Of a stretch of 64,000 nucleotides of DNA, positions 34,596-43,102 are shown piece after piece (position 1 is the first letter of the stretch; each line of letters begins with the position of its first letter). The notes under the pieces are model-generated. The model did not search any database, was not told where the DNA came from, and saw only the letters and a program-made list of their open reading frames with translations. The DNA is from JAFARZ01 sp036490795 (GTDB lineage Bacteria; Actinomycetota; Actinomycetes; Streptosporangiales; Streptosporangiaceae), in the NCBI GenBank assembly GCA_036490795.1, contig DASXDG010000165.1, positions 1-64,000 of the forward strand, written 5' to 3'. The translations under genes were made by a program, and so were the position numbers.

Positions 34596-35527
34596 GCGAC
34601 CAGACGGCGCAGGCCCTCGTCAAGACCGATCTCGGCCTTCCAGTCAAGCTGGCGGGCCGCCGCGTTGACGTCGGCGAGGCGCCGGGGCACCTTGTTCACC
34701 GCCCTTTGCGGCCCGAACTCGACATCCAGGTCCGATTCCATGACCTGGAGCAGCATCCTGGCCAAGTCGGCCAGGCTAGTCTCGACGCCAGTGCCGATAT
34801 TGAAGACCGTGTCGGTGACATCGCTGACCGCGGCCAGCACGTTGGCGCGCGCGATGTCGTCGGTGTAGACGAAGTCCATGCTCTGGCTGCCGTCACCGAA
34901 GATGAGCGGCGGTTGTCCCGCGGCGATCCGCTCCATCCAGCGGATCAGCACCTCTGTGTACAGGCCGTGGATGTCCATCCTGGGGCCGTACACGTTGAAG
35001 TAGCGGAGCGCGACGTAATCCAGACCACGCATCGCGTGGAAACTGCGGAGCAGCCCTTCATTGAATGTCTTGGCGGCTCCGTACAGCGTGTCGTTGGCGT
35101 ACGGATGGTGTGATTCTCCGGTGGGGAACAGCTCCGCGGCGCCGTAGACCGAAGCGGAAGAGGCCGCGATGACCTTACGGACACCGGCCTCGGCAGCCGC
35201 CTCGATGACCTCATAGGTGCCGTTTACCAGCACCTCGACCGCTAGCCTTGGCTCTTCCGCGCACTGGGTAATGCGGATGGCAGCCTGATGGAACAGCAGG
35301 TCGACGCCAGTCATCAGGGAGCGCACTAGGTCCCGGTCCCTGATATCGCCATCGACCAGCCTGACCTTGCCGCTGGCTTGCGCTCGGCGGAGGTTCTCCG
35401 GACGGCCGCGGACGAAGTTGTCGAGGACGACGATCTCCCCCGCGCCGGCGGCTACGAGCTGGTCCACGATCGTCGACCCGATCGTGCCCGCGCCGCCAGT
35501 GACCAAGCAGTGCTGACCTTCGATCAT
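34574..35527 (-). CDS. Extended SDR NAD-dependent epimerase/dehydratase
   Basis: The product has 317 residues from the ATG at 35527, which follows GGGAG and begins the family-like MIEGQHCLVTGGAGTIGS; the longer frame adds 23 unlikely residues. The NAD motif GGAGTIGS is at 11-18 and the catalytic Tyr/Lys at Y149/K153 (YGAAKTFNEG). RYFNVYGPRMD and the FVYTDDIARAN segment fit UDP-glucose 4-epimerase-like enzymes. The precise reaction is unclear: epimerisation at C4 of a UDP-sugar is most likely. Confidence 0.88.
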   Translation of the reverse strand: MIEGQHCLVTGGAGTIGSTIVDQLVAAGAGEIVVLDNFVRGRPENLRRAQASGKVRLVDGDIRDRDLVRSLMTGVDLLFHQAAIRITQCAEEPRLAVEVLVNGTYEVIEAAAEAGVRKVIAASSASVYGAAELFPTGESHHPYANDTLYGAAKTFNEGLLRSFHAMRGLDYVALRYFNVYGPRMDIHGLYTEVLIRWMERIAAGQPPLIFGDGSQSMDFVYTDDIARANVLAAVSDVTDTVFNIGTGVETSLADLARMLLQVMESDLDVEFGPQRAVNKVPRRLADVNAAARQLDWKAEIGLDEGLRRLVAWWRSEQ

Positions 35528-35585
35528 CTCACTGGCTCCCAATTGCTCTTCGATCGCGTGCTGATGTCGCCGCATGCTACGGCGA

Positions 35586-36629
35586 TCAGATCCCACGGCG
35601 CTGCCATGACTGCCACCACCACCAGTTATGTGCCTTCCTGGCCGCTGCCGTCAGGATCAGCGGTTGCAGGTAGGGCATGACGGCGGGGCCAATACCCTGC
35701 CGTGCCCGCAGCCCCCAGAACGAGCTCAGGGTCCGCACCTCAGGCCAGCAGTCGCGGGCGAAGGCGATCAGCCCGTCCACCGGAATCTGATCTGTCCGGC
35801 CGCGATCGTATGCACGGGCCGCGTACCACAGCGCCTGCCAGGCGAGCTTGCGATGCACGGCATCGGACAGCTCCTCGCGCCGCCCGGCCAGCACGCCGGC
35901 GCAACGCTCAAGCGTGACCTCGTACGCCAGCCGCCGTTGCGCCAGGTCGCCGAGCACGTCGCGGGACTTGGACATGTTGTGCGCGTGCACCCGGTAGCAG
36001 GCCTGGTCAACGCCGCGCACATAGCCGACATCGGCGTACGCCGCGAGCCGCATCCACAACTCGATGTCACCGGTATGCGGGAGCCGTGCGTCGAATCCGC
36101 CGACCCGCTGCAGCAGCGAAGTGCGCATCACCACCTCCGGCGAGGTGATGCATCCCTGGGCGGCACGGAACCGCCGCTCCAGCCACCACTGGCCAGGCCA
36201 GACCGACCAGCCCTTGCCGTGCGTACGTGCTGGCGGAGGCGGACCCGGGTGCAGGAACTGAAGCGGATGACCGTAGCTGAACCCGATCTCCGGATGCGCG
36301 TCGAGCAGTGCACAGGCACGGGTGAGCGCACCAGGGGTTAGCTGATCGTCGGCGGATAGCAGCACAGAGTAGCTGCCGTCCGCCCAGCCGAGCAGCCCCT
36401 CGTTATAGGTCGCCAGGTGCCCGGCGTTCGCCTCGTGCGCGATCACCTCTATCCGGCTATCGCTGGCGGCCATCCTCTTGGCCACTTCGGCGCTGTCATC
36501 GGTCGACGCGTCGTCGATCACCAGCACTCGGACATCTACCCCGGGTTGCGCGGTCAGCACGCTGTCCACACAGTCCGGCAGGAAATGCCCGTAGTTATAG
36601 CAGGGAATGACAACACTGACCGAACTCAT
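35586..36629 (-). CDS. Glycosyltransferase family 2
   Basis: The product has 347 residues; its start overlaps the upstream oxidoreductase stop by 4 bp. The GT-A fold begins SVSVVIPCYNYGHFLPDCV; VLVIDDASTDDSAEVA and the metal site VLLSADDQLTPG follow. The segment RLPHTGDIELWMRLAAYADVG is the acceptor-binding part. A Trp-rich C terminus (HNWWWWQSWQRRG) probably touches the membrane. Sugar specificity cannot be assigned. Confidence 0.9.
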   Translation of the reverse strand: MSSVSVVIPCYNYGHFLPDCVDSVLTAQPGVDVRVLVIDDASTDDSAEVAKRMAASDSRIEVIAHEANAGHLATYNEGLLGWADGSYSVLLSADDQLTPGALTRACALLDAHPEIGFSYGHPLQFLHPGPPPPARTHGKGWSVWPGQWWLERRFRAAQGCITSPEVVMRTSLLQRVGGFDARLPHTGDIELWMRLAAYADVGYVRGVDQACYRVHAHNMSKSRDVLGDLAQRRLAYEVTLERCAGVLAGRREELSDAVHRKLAWQALWYAARAYDRGRTDQIPVDGLIAFARDCWPEVRTLSSFWGLRARQGIGPAVMPYLQPLILTAAARKAHNWWWWQSWQRRGI

Positions 36630-37723
36630 CTGCTGCCACGCAAACCGACCGTCGCCCCGTGCAGCGACATGCTCCGAGAGGCTGCCTCCAAGATGTCCAG
36701 CACCCGCAGCCCGGACTCTCCGTCGGTGAGAGGGGTCCGACCGGTGCTGATGCAGTCCGCGAACTCCTCCACAACACCTTGCAAGGCTTCACGTTCGGGC
36801 AACGCCGGGGAGACCACGTCGCCGGAGCGATAGGAGATCATCGCGTTCCGGCGGGCCTCTTCGGGCACCTCGCCCCGCGGCACCATATCGACCCCGCGAT
36901 CGAACACCGTCACGCGCTGGACCGGGTTGAGATCGTCCCACAGCACCGCGCGCTTGGAGCCCCCGATAAGCGTGGACCGGACCTTTGTCGGCGACAGCCA
37001 GTTCACATGCAAGTGCCCGATGGCACCACCGGTGAGCTGAAGGGTGACGAACGCCACGCAGGACTGCCCGGCGCCGATCGGATCCGCGCCATGGGCCGTC
37101 ACCGCGAGTGGCTCTACGCCGGGCGGCAGGATCGAGTCCAGGATCGACAGGTCGTGCGGCGCGAGGTCCCACAGCACGTCGATGTCTGGCTGCACCAAGC
37201 CGAGGTTGATCCGCACCGAGTCGAAGAAGTGCAGGTCACCTAGCTCGCCCGAATGAAGGATTTCACGAATCTTGTTAACAGCGGGGGTATAGCAGTAGGT
37301 GTGATCGCACATCAGGACCAGTTGGCGCTCCTTGGCCAACGCCACCAGATCACGGCCCTGCGCGTACGTGGCGGCCAGCGGCTTCTCAACGAGCACGTGT
37401 TTGCCGGCTTGCAACGCGGCGAACGCGACGCCGAAATGAGTACCCGCCGGGGTGGCGATGGCCACCGCATCGACCGTCGGATCCGCTGTCACCTCGGCGA
37501 AGTCACTGGTGACGGCCACCGTGGAGTACGGTCCGAGCACACTCTGCGCGCGCTGCTCGTCGAGATCACACAGCCAGCGCAGGTCAAAACTACGGCACCT
37601 GGCGAAATTACGGACCAGGTTCGGTCCCCAATAGCCAGCGCCAACGATGGCCACACCGATCGGTGCGCTGCCACGGGACGCGACAACCTGAGCTGGACTC
37701 ACGTCCCCCCTTTGAACTGACAA
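36626..37723 (-). CDS. Gfo/Idh/MocA oxidoreductase
   Basis: The product has 365 residues. The NAD-binding motif GAGYWGPNLVRNF is at 28-40, and EKP (113-115) is the family catalytic/nicotinamide signature. DLAPHDLSILDSILPP and the C-terminal beta-sheet domain are also typical. In sugar-nucleotide clusters such enzymes oxidise C3 of a UDP-hexosamine or uronic acid before DegT amination. As first gene of the leftward operon it is preceded by a good copy of the GTAATCC-N16-CGTCTA promoter (37808-37836). Confidence 0.9.
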   Translation of the reverse strand: MSVQRGDVSPAQVVASRGSAPIGVAIVGAGYWGPNLVRNFARCRSFDLRWLCDLDEQRAQSVLGPYSTVAVTSDFAEVTADPTVDAVAIATPAGTHFGVAFAALQAGKHVLVEKPLAATYAQGRDLVALAKERQLVLMCDHTYCYTPAVNKIREILHSGELGDLHFFDSVRINLGLVQPDIDVLWDLAPHDLSILDSILPPGVEPLAVTAHGADPIGAGQSCVAFVTLQLTGGAIGHLHVNWLSPTKVRSTLIGGSKRAVLWDDLNPVQRVTVFDRGVDMVPRGEVPEEARRNAMISYRSGDVVSPALPEREALQGVVEEFADCISTGRTPLTDGESGLRVLDILEAASRSMSLHGATVGLRGSR

Positions 37724-37807
37724 ACCGGAACGCCGCTACAGCGGTGGCCGGCCACGGGCAACCTCGCCGACCCCTTCCCCGGCCAGTCAGGCTTGCCTTA
37801 CCCACAG

Positions 37808-37836
37808 TAGACGCGCAACTGCGCATACTGGATTAC
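37808..37836 (-). promoter_or_regulatory. Shared-motif promoter of the leftward operon led by the oxidoreductase
   Basis: On the minus strand GTAATCC (37836-37830) is followed after exactly 16 bp by CGTCTA (37813-37808). The expected start point near 37800 leaves a leader of about 75 nt. It is one of five near-identical bipartite motifs in the locus. Confidence 0.7.
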
Positions 37837-37997
37837 TTTTGACCCAACTTTTGATTGCATTCACGTTCTGGCCAGATAGGGCAGCCTATGGGCAATGTGG
37901 CGGCGCCGCGACGCCATGGCCGACCACCCCGTGTCGTGCGACTTTCCGTTACGGTAGCGACATGAACGGCGCGCCAGGGGACTAGGCACACGACACG

Positions 37998-38672
37998 ATG
38001 GAGCAAGAGCAGGGCGGCGACCTCGTCCTTATCGGCGCGGGCGGATTCGGCCGCGAGACCGTCCAGGCGATCGAGGCGGTCAACCAAGCTGGTGGCCGCT
38101 GGCAGCTGCTTGGCTTTCTCGACGACGACCCCGCGCGGCGGGGCACGATGGTGGAGGGCACACCCATCCTCGGCGGGCGGGAAGAGCTCCGCAGACTGCC
38201 GGGCGCGAGGGTGGTGGTATGCACCGGGCGTCCGTCCGACTACACGAGCCGGCTCCGTCTAGTGACCGCGCTCGGCCTGCCGCCCGAGCGCTACGCGACC
38301 ATCGTCCATCCGAGCGTCGCGATCTCCGCATCCTCGTGCATCGGACCCGGATCGGTGCTGCTCGCACATGTGGCGCTTACCACCGCGGTACGGGTCGGTG
38401 CCCATGTCGCGATCATGCCCCACGTCACGCTTACCCACGATGTGGTCATCGACGACTTCGTGACGATCGCCTCCGGCGTCCGGCTCGGCGGCGGGGCGAG
38501 GGCGGCCCGGGCCGCGTACCTGGGAGCCGGCTCTATCATCGGCGAAGGCCGGACCGTCGGGGAGTTCTCGCTGGTCGGCATGGGAGCGGTGGTTACCAGG
38601 AATATCCCGGCCAGCGAAATCTGGGCGGGCGTGCCCGCGCGCCGGCTGCGCGGCGCCGATGTCACCGTCTGA
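37998..38672 (+). CDS. Sugar O/N-acyltransferase, NeuD/PglD type
   Basis: The product has 224 residues. An N-terminal Rossmann-like domain (LVLIGAGGFGRETVQAIEA, LLGFLDDDP) is followed by a left-handed beta-helix of hexapeptide repeats (IVHPSVAISASSCIGPGSVLLAH onwards) and a closing NIPASEIWAGVPARRL. The His in MPHVTLTHDVVID is the probable catalytic base. The family acetylates amino sugars such as bacillosamine or sialic acid precursors. It is a single gene, divergent from the oxidoreductase operon and convergent with the leftward Wzz-like gene. Confidence 0.88.
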   Translation: MEQEQGGDLVLIGAGGFGRETVQAIEAVNQAGGRWQLLGFLDDDPARRGTMVEGTPILGGREELRRLPGARVVVCTGRPSDYTSRLRLVTALGLPPERYATIVHPSVAISASSCIGPGSVLLAHVALTTAVRVGAHVAIMPHVTLTHDVVIDDFVTIASGVRLGGGARAARAAYLGAGSIIGEGRTVGEFSLVGMGAVVTRNIPASEIWAGVPARRLRGADVTV

Positions 38673-38715
38673 CCTGACTCCCGCCTCGGCGTTAACGACG
38701 GCGGACACCGATTGC

Positions 38716-39399
38716 TCAGCGCAGGTCCCGGGCATGCCGGGCGGATTTGATCGGCACCTGGGCCGCGTAGTCGTGATCCCGGCGCCGCAGCTTGCGACGG
38801 CGCAGGTACTGGTCAGTCCACAGTGCCGCGGCGACGGTGACGATCGCACCCAGCATGAAGACGGCGAGATATGCCTGGGACGGACGGCCGGTTTCCGCCA
38901 CCGAACCGGGCGAGGCCAGCACCTTTTCGGTCAGGTAGAACTGAGCCGGCACGTGCGCCGCAACCTCCCTGGAGCGCAGCAACGCGTCGAACTCGGCCAG
39001 GACCGCGTTGCTCGTGCCTAGCGCCACCCCGGGATCGGTCGAGGTCGCGCAGACGTCCATCTCCGGTTCCGAATACGCGGGCGTCTCGGTGGTCCCGGTG
39101 TTGTGGACCTGCGCCTGGAAGGCTCCGGTCGCCCCTTCTGCCCTGAGCTTGCTCTGCACGGTCGCGGACTGGAGCTCGTCCGTTATCAGCCCGGTGGCGG
39201 CCACTAGCGAGCCCTCAGTGTTGTTGTAGACGTTCGGGCTGGTCGGCGTCGCGGGCGCACCGACGATAATGCTGCCGCACGCCTGAAACGACACCGGCCT
39301 CTTGTGGATGGCGTACATGATGGAGATCGTGCACAGCATGCCGACAAGCAGGACCGGCCACCGGCGCAGCACGGCAGTCAGCCACTCCCAGATCGTCAC
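38716..39399 (-). CDS. Wzz-like chain-length/polymerisation protein (short form)
   Basis: The product has 227 residues: a transmembrane helix at about 13-30, an extracellular domain with two Cys (QACGSIIVGAP, MDVCATSTD), a second transmembrane helix at about 177-195 and a basic tail (RRRKLRRRDHDY). The layout matches bacterial polysaccharide co-polymerase proteins without the tyrosine-kinase domain (YveK/CpsC-like). It should control chain length with the Wzy polymerase. It is divergent from a second Wzz-like gene and has its own copy of the shared promoter. Confidence 0.75.
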   Translation of the reverse strand: MTIWEWLTAVLRRWPVLLVGMLCTISIMYAIHKRPVSFQACGSIIVGAPATPTSPNVYNNTEGSLVAATGLITDELQSATVQSKLRAEGATGAFQAQVHNTGTTETPAYSEPEMDVCATSTDPGVALGTSNAVLAEFDALLRSREVAAHVPAQFYLTEKVLASPGSVAETGRPSQAYLAVFMLGAIVTVAAALWTDQYLRRRKLRRRDHDYAAQVPIKSARHARDLR

Positions 39400-39516
39400 C
39401 GGCGCCCTCCGGCCTCATGCGGGCATCCCTGGCTATCCAGCGAACGCCGCTGATGCACATACATCGTAGGAGACGTTACCGTCGCGACGTAATCGGTGCC
39501 GAGCGGTCACAACTAG

Positions 39517-39548
39517 GTGACGTCCGACCTCGGGGTTCGGTGTACATG
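39517..39548 (-). promoter_or_regulatory. Shared-motif promoter of the leftward Wzz-like gene
   Basis: CATGTACACC (minus strand, 39548-39539), then 16 bp, then CGTCAC (39522-39517). The leader to the start codon would be about 110 nt. Confidence 0.65.
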
Positions 39549-39635
39549 CTTAGGTAATCCGGTGCCCGGTAAGGACGGTACCGGGCCGGGGCGGGCTAGC
39601 GGCCGCACTGGTTCGGGCCAGATTTGGGCTATATG

Positions 39636-39664
39636 GTAATCCTGCGTACGCAGTCACACGTCTA
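39636..39664 (+). promoter_or_regulatory. Shared-motif promoter of the rightward Wzz-Wzy operon
   Basis: GTAATCC (39636-39642), 16 bp, CGTCTA (39659-39664). A perfect 12-bp palindrome CTGCGTACGCAG (39642-39653) sits inside the spacer, so a repressor could compete with polymerase. Confidence 0.7.
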
Positions 39665-39676
39665 CTGACTGTGTAA

Positions 39677-39699
39677 GGCAGTCCGGATTCCGGACTGCC
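39677..39699 (+). promoter_or_regulatory. Perfect 10-bp inverted repeat in the Wzz 5' leader
   Basis: GGCAGTCCGG - ATT - CCGGACTGCC lies between the predicted start point (about 39672) and the GGGGAGGG ribosome binding site at 39700. As RNA it would form a hairpin next to the ribosome binding site; as DNA it is an operator-like palindrome. Confidence 0.6.
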
Positions 39700-39712
39700 G
39701 GGGAGGGTTGGA

Positions 39713-40537
39713 ATGGACGTCGGGGAACTTCTGGCGCTGCTACGCCGTCGGTGGGCAGTGCTGGTTCCTATGCTGGCAGTGACCGTCATCGCCGTCGCCG
39801 GTGCTTTCGCGAAGATACCTACGCAATACCAGTCCCAGGTTCAGCTGACCATGCTGAACGCGCAGAAGGTCACCAACCAGCCAGGAAACGACGGCAACCC
39901 CTTCCTCGCCTTCGACTCCACGCTTGGCGTGGACGTCGATTTCCTGGCCCGCAACGTCACGTCGGGTTCGTCCGCACAGCAGCTGGCGGCGCTCGGCGTG
40001 ACCGAGACGTATTCCGCCGCGATCGCCGACAACGCACTCGGACCGTTCATGCAGCTGAGTGTGACCGGCCGAGACGAGCAGCAGGTGACCCGATCGTTGC
40101 GGACGCTGGTTAACTTCACCGAACAGCGCTGGCTGAATCTGCAGAAGGCCAGCGACGCCCCGCCCAACAGCATTATCGGCATGGACGAGATCGCACCGCC
40201 GAGTGCCCCCTCCCCGGTTTACAAGCGCAAGATCGAGGCGGTCGCCGGGGTCGCTGCCATCGGAATCGTCTTGTCCATCCTGATCCCCGTCGTGGTCGAC
40301 ACCATAATCCGGCGGCGGAAGGGGCGGTACCGCCCGCCCGAGCCCGCCAGGGTCGAGCCAATAGCGGCCGGCCCGCCCACACCCGAGCCGTCCACGGCCG
40401 AGCCGTCCAGAGCCGAGCCATTCTGGGCCGAGGCACCCAGGACCGAGCCGCGCAAGGCCGAGTCACCCAAGACCGAACCCTTCCGGATCCAACCCGCTGG
40501 GGAAGAGCCGGTCCAGCGGCGTTCGCCGATCCCATGA
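39713..40537 (+). CDS. Wzz-like chain-length/polymerisation protein with EPxxA repeat tail
   Basis: The product has 274 residues, with ATG after a GGGAGGG site. Transmembrane helices lie at about 15-33 and 173-193, with an extracellular domain between (QYQSQVQLTMLNAQKV, SSAQQLAALGVTETYSAAI) typical of Wzz/polysaccharide co-polymerases. No Walker motifs, so no kinase activity. The cytoplasmic tail is made of seven pentapeptides of the type E-P-x-x-A encoded by a 15-bp array (40385-40489). Its stop overlaps the Wzy start by 4 bp. Confidence 0.82.
   Translation: MDVGELLALLRRRWAVLVPMLAVTVIAVAGAFAKIPTQYQSQVQLTMLNAQKVTNQPGNDGNPFLAFDSTLGVDVDFLARNVTSGSSAQQLAALGVTETYSAAIADNALGPFMQLSVTGRDEQQVTRSLRTLVNFTEQRWLNLQKASDAPPNSIIGMDEIAPPSAPSPVYKRKIEAVAGVAAIGIVLSILIPVVVDTIIRRRKGRYRPPEPARVEPIAAGPPTPEPSTAEPSRAEPFWAEAPRTEPRKAESPKTEPFRIQPAGEEPVQRRSPIP
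40385..40489. repeat. Seven 15-bp units coding the EPxxA tail
   Basis: Units start at 40385 and every 15 bp to 40475, each beginning GAGCC or a close variant. The third and later units have diverged while keeping Glu and Pro/Ser. Confidence 0.85.
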
Positions 40538-41931
40538 CCTACGCTGGCGACGACGACGCCACCATAGTGTTCCCCGCCGTCACCATTAACATCTCACAGG
40601 TCGACACCGTCCGTATGCTCACCGCATACGCCGTCCTGCTCTTCCTGATACCGGCCACCTTGATCTTCGCGCCGCTCGGCGGCGAGGGCACGCCGGCCAT
40701 GGTGTTTTCGCTGTGTATCTTCCTGTGGTACCTGGCCTCCTGGATTTCGGGCCGGATCGAGCCGACAGGCGGCGGCCGGACGGTCCGTATCACGATGCTG
40801 ATCTTCGCGATCGCGGTGCTAGCGAGCTTCGTCGCCGCCATGACCCGCGATATCACGCAGACGGAAGTGCTGGCGGCGGATAGCGCACTGGTATGGCTAG
40901 TCTCCGGCGCGGGGCTCGTCATCGTCATCACCGAGACCATGCGTGAATTCGACCGGCTCGAGGTGCTGCTGCGCCGCCTGGTGGTGCTGGGCAGCGTGAT
41001 CGCAGCCATCGGCATACTGCAGTTCCGCGGCATCGACCTGACCACTGTTCTGCACATACCGGGCCTCACAGTGAACAGTCAAGATGTCATCGCGCTCATG
41101 GACCGGGGCGGCTTCATCCGGCCGCAGAGCACGGCCAGCCAGCCGATCGAATTCAGCGTGGTCATGGCCCTGCTTCTGCCGCTGGCCATCGAGCAGGCTT
41201 TCCGGCACGAGTACGGTGGCTGGCTCCGCCGGTGGGTGCCCGTTGGCCTGATCGGCTTCGCTGGCCCGCTCACCGTCTCCAGGTCCGGGATCATCGGCAT
41301 CGGCGCGGGGCTGCTGGTCCTGCTGCCAACCTGGAAGCTGCGCAGGATACTCGGCGCTCTGGGGGTACTAGCCGTGGGTGTGGGGCTGATGCGGTTCCTC
41401 GCGCACGGTCTGGTCACCACCTTCCTCAATCTGTTCCAGGGCATCTTCAACGGCCAGGACTCCAGCGTCAACGCGCGGGTCGCCGACTATTCTGGCGTGT
41501 CACAGTACATCGTCGAGCGCCCCCTTTTCGGCCGCGGATTCGGCACGTTCCTCCCTCAGCTCTACCGCTATACCGACAACATGTACCTGCTCGCGGTCGT
41601 GGAGATCGGGGTGGTGGGCGTGATAGCCATCGTCATCTTGTTCTGCTCCGGCATACAGTCCGCAGTACTCGGCCGGCGGCGCACCCGGCTTCCGCAGCAG
41701 CGGGCGACCGGTCAGGCGCTCGCCGCCTCGATGGTGGTCGCGCTGGTCACCAGCGCGACCTTTGATTCATTCACATTCCCGATGTTCAGCGGTCTGTTCT
41801 TCGTGCTCATGGGCTGCTGCGGCGCCTACTGCACGATCATGACCAGGAACAGCGGCAGCCCATTCCTCACCGCCGTGCCTGCGCCCATCCCGGGCGGCCA
41901 GGTTGTCCGGGTGAACGTCGGAGCAAGGTGA
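40534..41931 (+). CDS. O-antigen polymerase/ligase-like membrane protein (Wzy type)
   Basis: The product has 465 residues with about 10-12 transmembrane segments. The large extracellular loop between the central helices (IDLTTVLHIPG, DRGGFIRPQSTASQPIEFSVVM) and the RSGIIGIGAGLL motif, followed by YIVERPLFGRGFGTF, match the Wzy_C/O-antigen ligase family. It should polymerise the flipped repeat units outside the membrane, with the Wzz-like proteins setting length. It is coupled by a 4-bp overlap to the Wzz gene. Confidence 0.88.
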   Translation: MTYAGDDDATIVFPAVTINISQVDTVRMLTAYAVLLFLIPATLIFAPLGGEGTPAMVFSLCIFLWYLASWISGRIEPTGGGRTVRITMLIFAIAVLASFVAAMTRDITQTEVLAADSALVWLVSGAGLVIVITETMREFDRLEVLLRRLVVLGSVIAAIGILQFRGIDLTTVLHIPGLTVNSQDVIALMDRGGFIRPQSTASQPIEFSVVMALLLPLAIEQAFRHEYGGWLRRWVPVGLIGFAGPLTVSRSGIIGIGAGLLVLLPTWKLRRILGALGVLAVGVGLMRFLAHGLVTTFLNLFQGIFNGQDSSVNARVADYSGVSQYIVERPLFGRGFGTFLPQLYRYTDNMYLLAVVEIGVVGVIAIVILFCSGIQSAVLGRRRTRLPQQRATGQALAASMVVALVTSATFDSFTFPMFSGLFFVLMGCCGAYCTIMTRNSGSPFLTAVPAPIPGGQVVRVNVGAR

Positions 41932-41934
41932 CCA

Positions 41935-43065
41935 ATGGACACAACTGACTCGACGGCGACCGTGACCAACGTCCCGTTCGTCGACCTCAGGGCCTCCCAC
42001 GCGGAGGTAGCCGACGAGGTCACCGAGGGCTTCGAGCGCGTGCTCGCGGATGGCGCTTTCATAAAGGGCGCGGACGTCGCGGCATTCGAGCGTGAGTTCG
42101 CCGCGTTTGCGGGTGTGGCGCACTGCGTCGGCGTCGCGAACGGCACCGACGCGCTGGAGCTGGCCCTGCGGGCCGCTGGCGTGACCGCCGGGTCGCGGGT
42201 CTTGCTTCCCGCCAATACGTTCGTGGCCACAGCCGAGGCGGTTGTCCGTGCCGGAGCTACGCCGGTCCTTGCTGATGTCGACCCGGATTACCTGCTGCTG
42301 GAGCCCGAATCCGTGCCCGCCGTCAGCGGCGACCTGGCCGCGGTCATTCCCGTTCACCTCTACGGTCAGATGGCGCCCATGGCCGGGATCGCTGACGCCG
42401 CGAGTGCCCGCTCCGCTGTCGTGGTTGAGGACTCGGCCCAGGCGCATGGCGCCGCCCAGGACGGGCGGCCGGCCGGATCGCTCGGGCTACTAGCGGGCGT
42501 CAGCTTCTATCCCGGCAAGAACCTGGGCGCGTACGGCGACGCGGGCGCTGTCTTGACCCAGTCCGAAGACCTGGCCAGAGCCATCAGATTGCTTGGCGAC
42601 CACGGCAGCGAACGGAAATACGAGCACGGCACGCTGGGCTTCAATTCACGGCTCGACACGCTTCAGGCTGTCGTGCTGCGCATCCGGTTGCGACGGCTGG
42701 CACAGTGGAACGCCGCGCGCAGGCGGGCCGCAGCGCGCTACGCCGAACTGCTCGCCGACTTGGCAGAGGTAGACCTGCCGCGGGTCATGCCAGGCAACGA
42801 CCACGTCTGGCATCTATACGTGATCCAGGTGCCACGCCGGGAGCATGTCATGCGGTGCCTGCACGAGCACGGTGTGCAGGCCGGCATCCACTATCCGGTG
42901 CCGGTACATCTGCAGCCAGCATTCCGCGATCTGGGATACGCTCCGGGCGATTTCCCGGTTGCCGAGGCCGCGGCCGCACGAATCCTGTCCCTGCCTATGT
43001 ATCCTCAGATCACCGCTGAACAGCAGCGAAGAGTAGCCGGAGCGATACGCTACGCACTGCGATAA
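41935..43065 (+). CDS. DegT/DnrJ/EryC1/StrS sugar aminotransferase
   Basis: The product has 376 residues. The PLP lysine is K195 in SFYPGKNLGAYGD, with D166 in VVEDSAQAHGA. The GF(N)SRLDTLQAV acceptor segment and the C-terminal GIHYPVPVHLQPAF box resemble WlbC/WbpE-like 3-aminotransferases of UDP-3-keto uronic acids and FdtB-type enzymes more than the other DegT gene does. It sits 3 bp after the Wzy stop in the rightward operon. Confidence 0.93.
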   Translation: MDTTDSTATVTNVPFVDLRASHAEVADEVTEGFERVLADGAFIKGADVAAFEREFAAFAGVAHCVGVANGTDALELALRAAGVTAGSRVLLPANTFVATAEAVVRAGATPVLADVDPDYLLLEPESVPAVSGDLAAVIPVHLYGQMAPMAGIADAASARSAVVVEDSAQAHGAAQDGRPAGSLGLLAGVSFYPGKNLGAYGDAGAVLTQSEDLARAIRLLGDHGSERKYEHGTLGFNSRLDTLQAVVLRIRLRRLAQWNAARRRAAARYAELLADLAEVDLPRVMPGNDHVWHLYVIQVPRREHVMRCLHEHGVQAGIHYPVPVHLQPAFRDLGYAPGDFPVAEAAAARILSLPMYPQITAEQQRRVAGAIRYALR

Positions 43066-43102
43066 CGGTCCCTGACAGCGGAAAGGGAGGGGGTCCGCAC
43101 AG

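Noticed and set aside
39565..39585. CCCGGT/ACCGGG inverted repeat in the divergent Wzz region
   Set aside because: Short arms of very high GC are expected by chance here; not listed as a site.
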